Shown piece after piece: positions 20,472 through 29,325 of a DNA stretch of 64,000 nt. Within the stretch, counting starts at the first letter, position 1. Every line of letters starts with the position of its first letter. The DNA is from Pseudomonadota bacterium (GTDB taxonomy: Bacteria; Pseudomonadota; Gammaproteobacteria; Burkholderiales; Methylophilaceae). The stretch is taken from NCBI GenBank assembly GCA_029556915.1, contig JAKQIT010000142.1:62001-126000 (forward strand), in the 5' to 3' direction. A program made the translations under genes and the position numbers. The notes beneath the pieces were generated by a model, which worked only from the letters and a program-made list of their open reading frames with translations, did not search any database and was not told where the DNA came from.

Positions 20472-20498
20472 TGCGCATGATGGCTTATGGTTGTTAGT

Positions 20499-21461
20499 AT
20501 GAAACGTTTTTTTGTCAGTTGTGTTTTAGCATGTATGACACTGAATGCTTATGGGCAAAGTGACGCTGTCCACTGGCAAATGTTGCAAAAAGCGTCTGCG
20601 GCAGCGCACGTATTAAGCTATCAGGGTATTTTTGTATGCCAATCAAACAAACAACAAGCCAAATCAGTGCAAATTAAACACTTGTATGATGGGCAACAAG
20701 AGTTTACCCGCAATATAGTGCTGGATGGCGCACCGCGAGAAATGTTTAGCCAAGGCAATGACTTGGTGATATACAACCCTAAAAACGAAAAAATCGTGAT
20801 TGAAAAACGCCGCCGTCATCATTTGTTTCCCGATGTTTTGCCGGCAGATATTGAAAGCTTGAAACCTTACTACACCCTAACTAGCGGTAGTTCTGAGCGC
20901 GTTGCAGGCCGTGATGTGCAAATTTTATTATTAGAACCAAAAGACCAATATCGCAACCGTCACCAATTTTGGATTGATGCTGAATATGGCCTTGTTTTAA
21001 AAACCGTGACATTAAACAGCCGAAATGAAACCATCGACAACGTGGCTTTTAGCCAGCTTAACTTATTTAACACGGTTGATTTAGACTGGTTTAAACCAAA
21101 AATAGACAGCAATAAACATTATGTGATGGAAGAAAACTCGCCCATTGCTGACAACAGCCCTAGCCCACACTGGCAGCTAAATGACTTGCCAGCGGGCTTT
21201 CGCAAAGTTGACCAAATGGCATTAACGGTAAAAGGCAAGCAATTGCCGATTACGCAAATTGTTTTTTCTGACGGCCTAGCTACTGTGTCTTTATTTATAG
21301 AGCCGTTAGCTAAAAATGGAAAACAAAAGCAAGGTGCAAGCAACGTGGGCAATACTAATGTGTACTCTCGCGTTGCAGGTTTTTTACAAGTGACTGCGCT
21401 GGGCGAAGTGCCAGAAGCCACCACAGCGCACATTGCCAATGCTGTTACATTTATCAAATGA
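20499..21461 (+). CDS. rseB: Sigma-E regulatory protein RseB (MucB)
   Basis: A periplasmic protein that binds RseA and protects it from proteolysis until envelope signals arrive. The N-terminal signal peptide (MKRFFVSCVLACMTLNAYG) is followed by the large lipid-sensing domain (YQGIFVCQ through DLDWFKP) and a smaller C-terminal domain beginning near WQLNDLPAGFR that would contact RseA. About 320 residues is normal. The start is taken as 20499 rather than 20487 because it gives a clean signal peptide; neither has a strong ribosome site. Confidence 0.93.
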   Translation: MKRFFVSCVLACMTLNAYGQSDAVHWQMLQKASAAAHVLSYQGIFVCQSNKQQAKSVQIKHLYDGQQEFTRNIVLDGAPREMFSQGNDLVIYNPKNEKIVIEKRRRHHLFPDVLPADIESLKPYYTLTSGSSERVAGRDVQILLLEPKDQYRNRHQFWIDAEYGLVLKTVTLNSRNETIDNVAFSQLNLFNTVDLDWFKPKIDSNKHYVMEENSPIADNSPSPHWQLNDLPAGFRKVDQMALTVKGKQLPITQIVFSDGLATVSLFIEPLAKNGKQKQGASNVGNTNVYSRVAGFLQVTALGEVPEATTAHIANAVTFIK

Positions 21462-21487
21462 TACCTCCACTATTTTAGTAAAGCCTT

Positions 21488-21961
21488 ATGTTAGAAGAAT
21501 ACGCAGTTGTCACCGCCTGCCAAGGTAATGAAGCCACACTTGAGTTAGAACGCCGCACCGCTTGTGGTCTATGTGGGCAAAAACGTGGTTGTGGCAATGC
21601 CACATGGGGCAAACTGTTAGGACACAATAGTCACAACTTTACCGCTCAAAACACAGTCAATGCGCAAGTGGGTGATAGTGTGGTGGTAGGCATAGAAGAA
21701 AATGCCGTACTCAAAACCTCTTTTTTACTCTACGGTGTGCCCCTGCTGGGTTTAATCGTAGGGACTGTAGTGGCAAATGCAATATTTGCAAATCAATTTT
21801 ATGTAATGATTGGCGCAGCTTTAGGTTTATTTGTTAGTTTTATGTGGGTTAAAGGACATTTGACTGGCCACACTCATGCTGGAAAATCTTACCAACAAAG
21901 TTTCCAAGCTAAAATTTTGCGATTTGCAGAAAATGATGCAAATGCTGCTTGCAAGTCTTGA
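21488..21961 (+). CDS. rseC: SoxR-reducing system / sigma-E operon protein RseC (MucC)
   Basis: A 157-residue inner-membrane protein of the RseC/MucC family. The N-terminal cytoplasmic part carries a Cys-rich motif (CGLCGQKRGC, about residues 28-37), a likely iron-sulfur or redox site. Two membrane helices follow (SFLLYGVPLLGLIVGTVVA and FYVMIGAALGLFVSF). In E. coli the protein takes part in reducing SoxR and modulates sigma-E. It is placed between rseB and mucD as expected. Confidence 0.92.
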   Translation: MLEEYAVVTACQGNEATLELERRTACGLCGQKRGCGNATWGKLLGHNSHNFTAQNTVNAQVGDSVVVGIEENAVLKTSFLLYGVPLLGLIVGTVVANAIFANQFYVMIGAALGLFVSFMWVKGHLTGHTHAGKSYQQSFQAKILRFAENDANAACKS

Positions 21962-22042
21962 AATACTCAACAAAATCCCCAGATAAATCTTAAAATGTAG
22001 TAAGAAAATTTGAACCCTAATTTTAATAAACGAGGTCTATAC

Positions 22043-23464
22043 ATGTTAAAAAATTGGATAACGGCCATCAGCTTTTGTCTGACGACCCTTTCTACGCAAG
22101 CATTTGCTGAACTACCAGATTTTACGCAACTAGCAGATAAGCACGGTGCAGAAGTTGTTAACATTAGTGTCACGCAAAGCATGCGTAGCAATGCAGGCAT
22201 GTCGCCTTTTGGTGGTTTAGAAGGTGATGAACAATTACAAGAATTTTTAAGACGTTTTGGTATCCCCAATATGCCTGGCATGCCTGGGCAAAATGGCGAG
22301 CCACAGCCTGATTACAAATCACAATCACTAGGTTCAGGTTTTATTATCAGTAGCGATGGTTATATTTTAACCAATGCCCACGTGGTGAACGGTGCGGATG
22401 AAGTGATTATCAAACTATCCGACAAACGCGAATTTAAAGCCAAAATTATTGGCACAGATAAACGTACCGATGTGGCCTTAATTAAAATTGATGCCACTGG
22501 TTTACCAAAAGCCAACATTGGCGACCCAAGCAAACTGAAAGTGGGCGAATGGGTGGCGGCAATTGGCTCACCTTTTGGCCTTGAAAACACCATGACGGCG
22601 GGTATTGTGAGTGCAAAAGGTCGCGCCCTGCCACAAGAAAATTTTGTGCCTTTTATTCAAACCGATGTGGCCATCAACCCTGGTAATTCAGGCGGCCCTT
22701 TGTATAATTTAAATGGTGAAGTGGTCGGCATTAACTCACAAATTTATAGCCGCAGTGGTGGCTCCATGGGCTTATCATTTAGCATTCCAATTGATGTCGC
22801 GATTGATGTTTCTAATCAGTTAAAAGCTTCAGGCAAGGTCACACGCGGCTGGCTTGGCATTGCAATTCAAGAGCTCACCAAAGAACTCGCTGAATCATTT
22901 GGTATGAAAAACACCAATGGCGCATTAGTGGCAGGAGTTGAAAAAAATAGCCCTGCTGACAAAGGTGGCTTAGAAGCTGGCGACGTGATTGTTAAATTTG
23001 ATGGCAAAACCATCATTACATCAGCCGATTTACCACGCGCAGTTGGCGCAACCAAGCCAGGCAAAGTGGCTGCTGTTGAAATTTTACGCAAAGGCAACGC
23101 AAAATTGCTTAATGTGGGCGTAGGTGAAATGCCTAACGACCCCAACGATGACGCGCAACCTAGCAAGCAAACTGCACCTAAGGCCGAAGCGAACAAAATT
23201 GGCTTAACCCTTAAAGAGTTAACGCCTGCGCAGAAGAAAAAGCTCAATGGTAAAAATGGCTTGCTCGTTATTGAAAGTACCGGCGCTGCCGCCCAAGCGG
23301 GCATTCGCCGTGGTGATGTGATTTTGGGTTTAAACAACTCAGAATCTCAAAGTGTTGAGCAATTTAACAAGCAAATTAACGCCGTAGCTGCTGGCAAAAC
23401 GGTGGCAGTGTTAGTGCAACGTGCAGAAAACACCTTGTACGTGCCGATTAAAATCACGAAATAA
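22043..23464 (+). CDS. mucD: Do-family periplasmic serine protease with two PDZ domains (MucD/DegP)
   Basis: A periplasmic protease and chaperone that degrades misfolded envelope proteins and completes the sigma-E operon. The start at 22043 (MLKNWITAISFCLTTLSTQA) has GAGG eight bases upstream and a signal peptide ending at AFA. The catalytic triad is visible: His in LTNAHVV (about 113), Asp in TDVALIKID (about 142) and Ser in NPGNSGGPL (about 215). Two PDZ domains follow (TRGWLGIAIQ onward and IGLTLKEL onward). 473 residues is normal. A hairpin terminator follows. Confidence 0.96.
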   Translation: MLKNWITAISFCLTTLSTQAFAELPDFTQLADKHGAEVVNISVTQSMRSNAGMSPFGGLEGDEQLQEFLRRFGIPNMPGMPGQNGEPQPDYKSQSLGSGFIISSDGYILTNAHVVNGADEVIIKLSDKREFKAKIIGTDKRTDVALIKIDATGLPKANIGDPSKLKVGEWVAAIGSPFGLENTMTAGIVSAKGRALPQENFVPFIQTDVAINPGNSGGPLYNLNGEVVGINSQIYSRSGGSMGLSFSIPIDVAIDVSNQLKASGKVTRGWLGIAIQELTKELAESFGMKNTNGALVAGVEKNSPADKGGLEAGDVIVKFDGKTIITSADLPRAVGATKPGKVAAVEILRKGNAKLLNVGVGEMPNDPNDDAQPSKQTAPKAEANKIGLTLKELTPAQKKKLNGKNGLLVIESTGAAAQAGIRRGDVILGLNNSESQSVEQFNKQINAVAAGKTVAVLVQRAENTLYVPIKITK

Positions 23465-23488
23465 TTAACTCAAATATTGGTCATTTTT

Positions 23489-23513
23489 AACCCGCCTTTT
23501 GGCGGGTTTTTTT
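23489..23513 (+). terminator. Terminator of the rpoE-rseABC-mucD operon
   Basis: AACCCGCC (23489-23496) pairs with GGCGGGTT (23501-23508) around TTTT, followed by a T-run to 23513. Confidence 0.9.
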
Positions 23514-23534
23514 GCACGAAAAACCGATTAAAAA

Positions 23535-23607
23535 TCCCCCGTGAAAAAATTATGCCTCTGTAACCCGCATGGATACTGGCTTGCAGAGGTGGTCAAATGA
23601 TGTTGTG
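23535..23607 (+). repeat. REP-like palindrome copy 5
   Basis: CCTCTGTAACCC / GGCTTGCAGAGG arms (partly mismatched), loop GCATGGATACT, then GGTCAAATGATGTTGTG; the CCGAGAGA box is diverged to CCCGTGAAA. Between convergent mucD and clsB. Confidence 0.83.
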
Positions 23608-23637
23608 TGAATTTAAGTGAAAAAACGTTTAAAAATA

Positions 23638-24822
23638 TTACTGCTCGGCATGTCCAATGACACCTAAAAACACGCGCACCAGACCATACACAATCCAAGA
23701 AAAAAACCGCTTAAAAATATTGCCGCGCGCCCATGCTTGGGGCGGAATAACTATGGCATCATTTTCAATCGTTGCCAACACATCCGCGCGTAAGGTACTA
23801 GCAAACTGATGATCTTGCACAATAATATTAGCCTCGCGCGATAGCAACAAGCTAAACGGGTCAATATTGGATGAGCCCACTGTCGCCCAAAAACTGTCTA
23901 TCACCGCCACTTTGCTGTGCATAAAACTTTTGCGGTATTCATAAACTTCAATGCCACCATTTAAAAGCTCGCTATAAAACGCGTGGGTAGCAAACATCAA
24001 GTAATATTCGAGGCGACCTTGCAGTAATAGTTTTACGTGCACACCACGTTGTGCAGCTGCTAATAAAGCCTTGCGAAATTTTCTGCCTGGCACAAAATAA
24101 GCATTGGCGATGATGATTTCACTGTGCGCATGAGCAATGGCGGCTAAATACGCCTCTTCAATATCGCGCCGATGTAGCACGTTATCGCGCAATACAAAAG
24201 CAGCTTGTATGCCGCCTTTTTTATATTTGGCGGTGGGCGCTTGTGTATGCGGCATGATCGTACGCTGACCAAAGCCATTTTCAGCGCGCATTCGCAGCCA
24301 CGCCATGCGCCGCCACAGTTTTTGCACACTTTTGTTTAAATGGCTAAGTAATTTCCCTTCTACACGCACTGCGTAATCAATGCGCGGCGGCACGTTATTG
24401 GGCGCAGGGTTAGGAATATCAAAATCATCAATAATATTGATGCCGCCGACAAAACCCACTTTGCCATCAATCACCGCAACCTTATGATGCAAGCGTCTGA
24501 GCCGATTTTTTTTGAACGTCCAAGGCGAAATTTTAGGACGATAAAACATCACTTGCACGCCTGATTCTTCTAACATTTGTACAAAACTTGGGGCAAGCTC
24601 TTTGCTGCCAAAACCATCAAGCAACAAATGGGTCGCCACGCCGCGTCTGGCAGCGGTAATGAGGGCATTGCCAATGCTGATGCCTACCGCATCTTGGGCA
24701 TAAATGTAGGTTTGGATGAAAATAAAAGCTTGTGCTTGCCCAATGGCAACTTCTAGTGCAGGAAAATATTCCGCACCGTTGCGTAACAGTTGAATATGAT
24801 TGCCGCCAATAAATTGCGTCAT
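23638..24822 (-). CDS. clsB: Cardiolipin synthase B
   Basis: A phospholipase-D-superfamily enzyme that makes cardiolipin at the inner membrane. The 394 residues contain both HKD motifs: HHKVAVIDGKVGFVGG at about 112 and HSKVAVIDSFWATVGSSN at about 300. It lacks the two N-terminal membrane helices of ClsA, which points to the ClsB (YbhO) type; a hydrophobic C-terminal segment (FFSWIVYGLVRVFLGVIG) may dock it to the membrane. The upstream EEP-family gene is the YbhP-like partner, as in the E. coli ybhP-ybhO pair. Confidence 0.92.
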   Translation of the reverse strand: MTQFIGGNHIQLLRNGAEYFPALEVAIGQAQAFIFIQTYIYAQDAVGISIGNALITAARRGVATHLLLDGFGSKELAPSFVQMLEESGVQVMFYRPKISPWTFKKNRLRRLHHKVAVIDGKVGFVGGINIIDDFDIPNPAPNNVPPRIDYAVRVEGKLLSHLNKSVQKLWRRMAWLRMRAENGFGQRTIMPHTQAPTAKYKKGGIQAAFVLRDNVLHRRDIEEAYLAAIAHAHSEIIIANAYFVPGRKFRKALLAAAQRGVHVKLLLQGRLEYYLMFATHAFYSELLNGGIEVYEYRKSFMHSKVAVIDSFWATVGSSNIDPFSLLLSREANIIVQDHQFASTLRADVLATIENDAIVIPPQAWARGNIFKRFFSWIVYGLVRVFLGVIGHAEQ

Positions 24823-24847
24823 GGTTAATTTATTACCAAATTTTTGC

Positions 24848-25636
24848 TCAGCGCTTCCTTAAAGTGGTGGATAAAATGGCATGATCCGACACTTTCATAA
24901 AATGCGATCCTGCGTGCACTTGCGCGTGTTTGATCTCAAAACCACGCACATAAATACGATCTAAAGGCAGCATAGGCAACCAAGATGGAAAACTACGCGC
25001 ATGTTGCCCGCTATGCTGCTCAAACACCTCGTGCAAATGCAAATGCTGAGCAAATGCACGGCCTGTACGCATGTTCCAATCATTAAAATCGCCTGCAATA
25101 ATCAGTGGCGCATCTGCCGGCACATGTTGCTCGATATAACGAGCAATCAAGCCGAGCTGCCGCCGTCGCCAATGTGCAAACAAACCCAAGTGCACACAAA
25201 TAGCGTGTAAAGGCATCTCCCACTTAGGGACATTTAACTCGCAATGCAACATGCCGCGCTGCTCAATATGGTGCGCAGAAATATCTTGGTTATGCGTATT
25301 GAGAATCGGAAACTTGGACAAGATTGCATTGCCATGGTGCCCTGCAGGGTAAACCGCATTTTTGCCGTATGAAGAATCCGCCCAAATTTGCTCGGTTAAA
25401 AACGCCATTTGCCCGGCTTGCGGCCATGCAGAAAAACGCTTGCTATGATTATCATGCGCGTCGCGCACCTCTTGCAAAAAAACCACATCCGCATGTAACT
25501 GCTGCAATAACTCGCGCTGATGATGCAAAGAAAATTGTGCATTAAAATGGGTAGTGCCTTTATGGATATTAAAGGTGGCAATATGTAAGGTATTGTGCAA
25601 ATCAAAGTCACTTAAAAAGTGTAGATTGTTTATCAT
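24848..25636 (-). CDS. Endonuclease/exonuclease/phosphatase-family protein (YbhP-like)
   Basis: This 262-residue protein has the metal-dependent EEP fold: LHIATFNIHKG (catalytic Asn), VVFLQEVRD (metal Glu), the central His in AICVHLGLF, IAGDFNDW (catalytic Asp and Asn) and the final SDHAILS (catalytic His). It lies 25 bases upstream of clsB, the pairing seen for ybhP-ybhO, so a role tied to phospholipid headgroups is plausible, but this is inference. The start at 25636 (MINNLHFL) is preferred; the longer frame to 25762 would overlap the divergent deacetylase gene at 25714. Confidence 0.85.
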   Translation of the reverse strand: MINNLHFLSDFDLHNTLHIATFNIHKGTTHFNAQFSLHHQRELLQQLHADVVFLQEVRDAHDNHSKRFSAWPQAGQMAFLTEQIWADSSYGKNAVYPAGHHGNAILSKFPILNTHNQDISAHHIEQRGMLHCELNVPKWEMPLHAICVHLGLFAHWRRRQLGLIARYIEQHVPADAPLIIAGDFNDWNMRTGRAFAQHLHLHEVFEQHSGQHARSFPSWLPMLPLDRIYVRGFEIKHAQVHAGSHFMKVSDHAILSTTLRKR

Positions 25637-25713
25637 ACAACAAAAGCACATGAGACGATTTATTGCTAAAAAATTCAGGCTAATTTGCTTTTTGGCGAAT
25701 ACAATGTGTTTGT

Positions 25714-26736
25714 ATGAATAGACGTGAACTTTTATTAGGCAGTGCGGCGTTTGCAGGTGCAATGCTATTTGGGCGCGCGCAGGCAGCGCAAGCTAAACCC
25801 TCGCAAGCAGCTTATATTTCACACGCTCATTGCTTAAAGCACAATATGGGCGCGCAACACCCAGAGCAACCCGCCCGTTTACTGGCGATTGAAAGTGCCC
25901 TAGAAAACGCTGGCTTACTCAACCAAATGCAACGTTTTGATGCGCCAAAAGCCTCAAAAATGCAATTAGCGCGCGTGCACACACCAACTTATATTGACCA
26001 TATTTTTAAGGTTTCCCCCAAAATGGGTCTCAATGATAGCTTAGTACTGCTAGATGCCGACACCGCCATGAACCCCGATAGTTTAGAAGCTACCTTGCGT
26101 GCTTCTGGCGCGGCGGTGTTAGCGGTTGATTTAGTGATGCAAAATAAGTCCAAACAAGTGTTTTGCAACACGCGCCCACCCGGCCACCACGCGGGGCGCG
26201 CCAATGCCGCCGGCTTTTGCATTTTTAACAACGTGGCCGTGGCTACCGCCCACGCTATGGCGCACTATGGTGTGCAACGTGTAGCAATCATTGATTTTGA
26301 CGTGCACCACGGCGACGGCACAGAAGATATTTTTCATGATGACGCGCGCGTGATGTTGTGCTCCAGTTTTCGCCACCCCTATTACCCGCACAAAGGCGCA
26401 GATAGCGGCAACGAGCACATGCTAAATGCGCCATTAGCTGCTGGCAGTGATGGCAATGCACTACGTGAGGTTTTTAATCAACAATGGCTACCTGCACTTA
26501 CCAAATTTAAGCCACAACTCATTATATTTTCCGCAGGTTTTGACGCGCACGCAGAAGACAAAATGGGCGGCCTAACGTGGCTGGATGAAGATTACGCGTG
26601 GATTACCCAGCAAGTAAAAATGATTGCTAACCAATTTTCACAAGGCCGCATGGTTTCGGTGCTTGAAGGCGGCTACGCGCTGGATGCACTCGGGCGTAGC
26701 GCAGTGGCGCATGTTAAAGCGATGATAGACATATGA
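25714..26736 (+). CDS. Histone-deacetylase-family amidohydrolase with twin-arginine leader
   Basis: A zinc-dependent deacetylase/amidohydrolase of the class II HDAC type. Catalytic features: the His pair in NTRPPGHHAGR (about 151-160), zinc ligands Asp and His in DFDVHHGDGTEDIF (about 195), and the third zinc ligand in SAGFDAHAED (about 270). Natural substrates in bacteria are usually acetylated polyamines or small molecules. The N terminus MNRRELLLGSAAFAGAMLFG looks like a Tat signal, which is unusual for this family and suggests export as a folded metalloenzyme. It overlaps the next gene by four bases (ATGA). Confidence 0.9.
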   Translation: MNRRELLLGSAAFAGAMLFGRAQAAQAKPSQAAYISHAHCLKHNMGAQHPEQPARLLAIESALENAGLLNQMQRFDAPKASKMQLARVHTPTYIDHIFKVSPKMGLNDSLVLLDADTAMNPDSLEATLRASGAAVLAVDLVMQNKSKQVFCNTRPPGHHAGRANAAGFCIFNNVAVATAHAMAHYGVQRVAIIDFDVHHGDGTEDIFHDDARVMLCSSFRHPYYPHKGADSGNEHMLNAPLAAGSDGNALREVFNQQWLPALTKFKPQLIIFSAGFDAHAEDKMGGLTWLDEDYAWITQQVKMIANQFSQGRMVSVLEGGYALDALGRSAVAHVKAMIDI

Positions 26737-27587
26737 CCAAAGCCCTTATCGTCGGCTGTGGCGATTTAGGCCAAGCCATCGCCACCCAACTCGCTTCGCT
26801 CGGCTTCAACACCTTTGGTGTGCGCCGCCAAGCTTCAAGCCTTGCTGGTGTGCACATGCTGCAAGCCGATGTAACACTGCCAGCAAGCCTTACCCAACTC
26901 ACTGATATTCAACCAGAAATTCTTATTTATTGCGTAGCGGCGAACGGCCAAACCGATGCGCAATATCAAGCGCATTATGTGGAGGGTTTACGCAATGTGT
27001 TAGCCACGCAAGCAGATAACGCGCAGCTGAAGCATGTGTTTTTTGTTTCCAGCACGCGCGTGTATGGGCAGGTGACAGATGAGTTATTGGATGATGCCCT
27101 TATAAATGAAACCGTGCCTGCAGTGGCGGCGGATTTTGGTGGCGAGCGTTTGTTAGAGGCTGAGCGATTATTAGAAAATTTACCTTGCGCACATACAGCG
27201 CTGCGCTTATCGGGCATTTATGGCGCTGGGCGTTTGCGCATGATTAATCTAGCTAAAAACCCCACCACTTGGCCTGTGCAAAATAGCTGGACTAACCGTA
27301 TTCACCGCGATGATGCAGCGAGTTTTATGGTGCATTTAGTGCAACAAGTCGCCAACAATGTTGCGCTTTTGCCCTGCTATATCGTCACCGATAGCGCCCC
27401 TGTGAGCCAATATGAAGTGCTGCAATGGTTAGCTGCGCAGCAAAAAGTAGCATTTGAAACAAAAATGCCGCCCATACAAGGAGGCAAACGCTTAAGCAAC
27501 CAAGCCATGTTAGCCAGTGGATTTCAATTAAAATACCCAGATTATCGCGCTGGCTATGCGGCTTTGTTAGCGGCTGAGTCTGCTTAG
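26733..27587 (+). CDS. NAD-dependent epimerase/dehydratase (YeeZ-like extended SDR)
   Basis: This 284-residue Rossmann protein begins MTKALIVGCGDLGQAIA (nucleotide-binding glycine motif). It has a mid-protein VSSTRVYGQ serine segment and RLSGIYGAGRL, as in atypical extended short-chain dehydrogenases. The Tyr-x3-Lys catalytic pair of classical members is not evident, so catalytic activity is uncertain. It is translationally coupled to the deacetylase gene. Its TAG stop overlaps the left end of the MITE-like element at 27586. Confidence 0.83.
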   Translation: MTKALIVGCGDLGQAIATQLASLGFNTFGVRRQASSLAGVHMLQADVTLPASLTQLTDIQPEILIYCVAANGQTDAQYQAHYVEGLRNVLATQADNAQLKHVFFVSSTRVYGQVTDELLDDALINETVPAVAADFGGERLLEAERLLENLPCAHTALRLSGIYGAGRLRMINLAKNPTTWPVQNSWTNRIHRDDAASFMVHLVQQVANNVALLPCYIVTDSAPVSQYEVLQWLAAQQKVAFETKMPPIQGGKRLSNQAMLASGFQLKYPDYRAGYAALLAAESA

Positions 27588-27730
27588 GAAACGCGGAATA
27601 AGTCGGCGAACGGGATGAGGTGCAAGGCGCACGGAGCACAAAACATGAGACATATCAATGAGATAGACGAGTTGGTGAGCACCGCGCAACGAAGCTATTC
27701 GCCCGTACAGACACTTATTCCGTGTTCCCT
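27586..27730. mobile_element. MITE-like element with 18-bp terminal inverted repeats
   Basis: Left end AGGAAACGCGGAATAAGT (27586-27603) matches the complement of the right end at 27713-27730 in 16 of 18 positions. The 109-base interior has no ORF of meaning. It fills nearly the whole gap between the epimerase gene and the convergent lipoprotein gene. No transposase is in the window; no clear target duplication was seen. Confidence 0.6.
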
Positions 27731-27733
27731 TAA

Positions 27734-28360
27734 TTATTTTAACCCTTCTAGCTTGCCTACTAGGTCTGCATCTTTAATGGCAGACTTCAATGCATCCATA
27801 TCGGCGCCTCTTGCGCTCACAGTTAGCATAAAGCGATTCGCCACCACCAAGGTCACTTCGTTAAAAATATTATTTGCATCGGTTTTATCTTGCTTTTCAG
27901 AGCCTTTGTTATCGCCCACAGAATAAGGCTTGGTGTAGCCGGTTTGCGTTTCACTTTCAGTGCCCATCATAATGCCCAGTTGCGATAAGCCAAAAATCGC
28001 TGAACCCGATTCGCCCGCACCATCATAGACTTGCAGCTCATAATGAATCGCGTCTTTTTCATACTTAGCATTAGCCGTGAGTATGCCCATCGCGTTGGTG
28101 ATTTCAAAACTTGATCTTGCAATGCCGGCAATGCTGTCTGGCAATATAGATTTAAGCTGGTCGTTAGTGACTGGAGTTAATTTTTTGAGTTCTTCAGTGT
28201 TTTTTTGCGTATCTTTAGAGACATCAGCCAAATCATTTAGCTTGCCAACCGCACTAATCGCATCTCCAATGGATGGCTCATCGGTTTTTGCTTCTTCTTT
28301 TTTTCCACAAGCACCCAACGCTAACAATAACGCTAAGCTCAACACCAGTTTTTTTGACAT
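27734..28360 (-). CDS. Uncharacterized lipoprotein
   Basis: The 208-residue product has a lipoprotein signal (MSKKLVLSLALLLALGAC, Cys at 18) followed by a Lys/Glu-rich linker, a helical segment (ISAVGKLNDLADVSKDTQKN) and a mixed domain ending KLEGLK. No named family is recognised. The start at 28360 lies five bases after GAGGAAGG, a strong ribosome site; the GTG at 28366 overlaps it. The stop is three bases from the MITE-like element. Confidence 0.82.
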   Translation of the reverse strand: MSKKLVLSLALLLALGACGKKEEAKTDEPSIGDAISAVGKLNDLADVSKDTQKNTEELKKLTPVTNDQLKSILPDSIAGIARSSFEITNAMGILTANAKYEKDAIHYELQVYDGAGESGSAIFGLSQLGIMMGTESETQTGYTKPYSVGDNKGSEKQDKTDANNIFNEVTLVVANRFMLTVSARGADMDALKSAIKDADLVGKLEGLK

Positions 28361-28467
28361 AAACACCTTCCTCTTAAAGTTAAAATCTAATTAAATTCTT
28401 ATCAATTGATGGCAACATTGTCGGCTTGCCCGGCCTATTTTTCAACCTATTTTTTAGCTTAAATGAA

Positions 28468-28538
28468 CACAACATCATTTCACCACCTCGGCAAGCCTTA
28501 TTCTATGCGGCTTACAGAGGCATAAAAATCTCTCGGGG
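28468..28538 (-). repeat. REP-like palindrome copy 6
   Basis: CACAACATCATTTCACC box, CCTCGGCAAGCC / GGCTTACAGAGG arms, loop TTATTCTATGC, then ATAAAAATCTCTCGGGG. Lies 3' of the amidotransferase gene. Confidence 0.87.
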
Positions 28539-28588
28539 TAAAATAAGCCTATTTTCATCAACAATTCAGGGCTTATTTGTAGAGTTTT

Positions 28589-29293
28589 TTAAACCAGCCC
28601 TTTTACCCATTGCCCGTACACTTGACTGGCCACTTTATTAAGAAAAAAGCAGTGTAAAGGCAACGTTTCTTGCATCACATCTGCCTGCTGTACGCCGGGG
28701 CTACTTGCAGAGGCTTGCAACTCATCTTGGCCTAAATCACACCACATTTTCACCATATCGGCGGTGACTTCAACATGGGTTTGAAACCCTAAATGCTTGC
28801 CAACTGAAAACGCTTGGTTTTGGCAATGTTGGCTGGCTAACACATGCGTAGCGCCAGCTGGTAAGCTAAACGTTTCGCCGTGCCAATGAAAGGCGTTAAA
28901 AATTTCTATTTCACCAAACCATTGTTTTGCTGCCGGGTTGTCTGACACTTTCACTTCACCCCAACCAATTTCTTTCACCGCATTTTGTGTAATGGTGCCG
29001 CCTAGCGCTTTGCTCATGAGTTGACCTCCCAAACAATGCCCTAACACAGGAATGTCTCGTTTTATCGCTTCACGAATTAAATCCAGCACCACATTAATCC
29101 ACGGTAAATCATCATTTACACTCATCGGGCCGCCCATCAGCACCACGCCGCTATAGCCTGCTATAGAAGCTGGCAAGGTTTCAAGCTCAAAGGTATTCAC
29201 AACCTGCCAAGGGATATTTTGCTGCGTTAAAAAATCCCCTAAAAAGCCAGGGCCTTCATGCGCTACATGCTTAAAAATAATGACTGGTTTCAT
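28589..29293 (-). CDS. Class I glutamine amidotransferase (GMP synthase-like)
   Basis: A stand-alone class I glutamine amidotransferase of 234 residues. The nucleophile Cys is in PVLGHCLGGQLM (about residue 88), and the catalytic His is likely in the GFQTHVEV segment (about 170, with its Glu two residues on). MGGPMSV forms the oxyanion region. Such free-standing proteins (YfeJ type) hydrolyse glutamine or related gamma-glutamyl compounds; the ammonia acceptor is unknown. Located 32 bases after rluE on the same strand. Confidence 0.87.
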   Translation of the reverse strand: MKPVIIFKHVAHEGPGFLGDFLTQQNIPWQVVNTFELETLPASIAGYSGVVLMGGPMSVNDDLPWINVVLDLIREAIKRDIPVLGHCLGGQLMSKALGGTITQNAVKEIGWGEVKVSDNPAAKQWFGEIEIFNAFHWHGETFSLPAGATHVLASQHCQNQAFSVGKHLGFQTHVEVTADMVKMWCDLGQDELQASASSPGVQQADVMQETLPLHCFFLNKVASQVYGQWVKGLV

Positions 29294-29325
29294 ATTATAT
29301 TTTTAGGGTGCGTAATTGAAAAAAT

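Noticed and set aside
22018-22040. Sigma-E-like hexamers (GAACCC then GTCTAT) just before mucD
   Set aside because: The -10 would overlap the ribosome site and leave almost no leader before the ATG, so it is not a credible promoter.
28426-28641. Plus-strand ORF over REP-like copy 6
   Set aside because: Crosses the palindrome and the 3' end of the amidotransferase gene; not protein-like.
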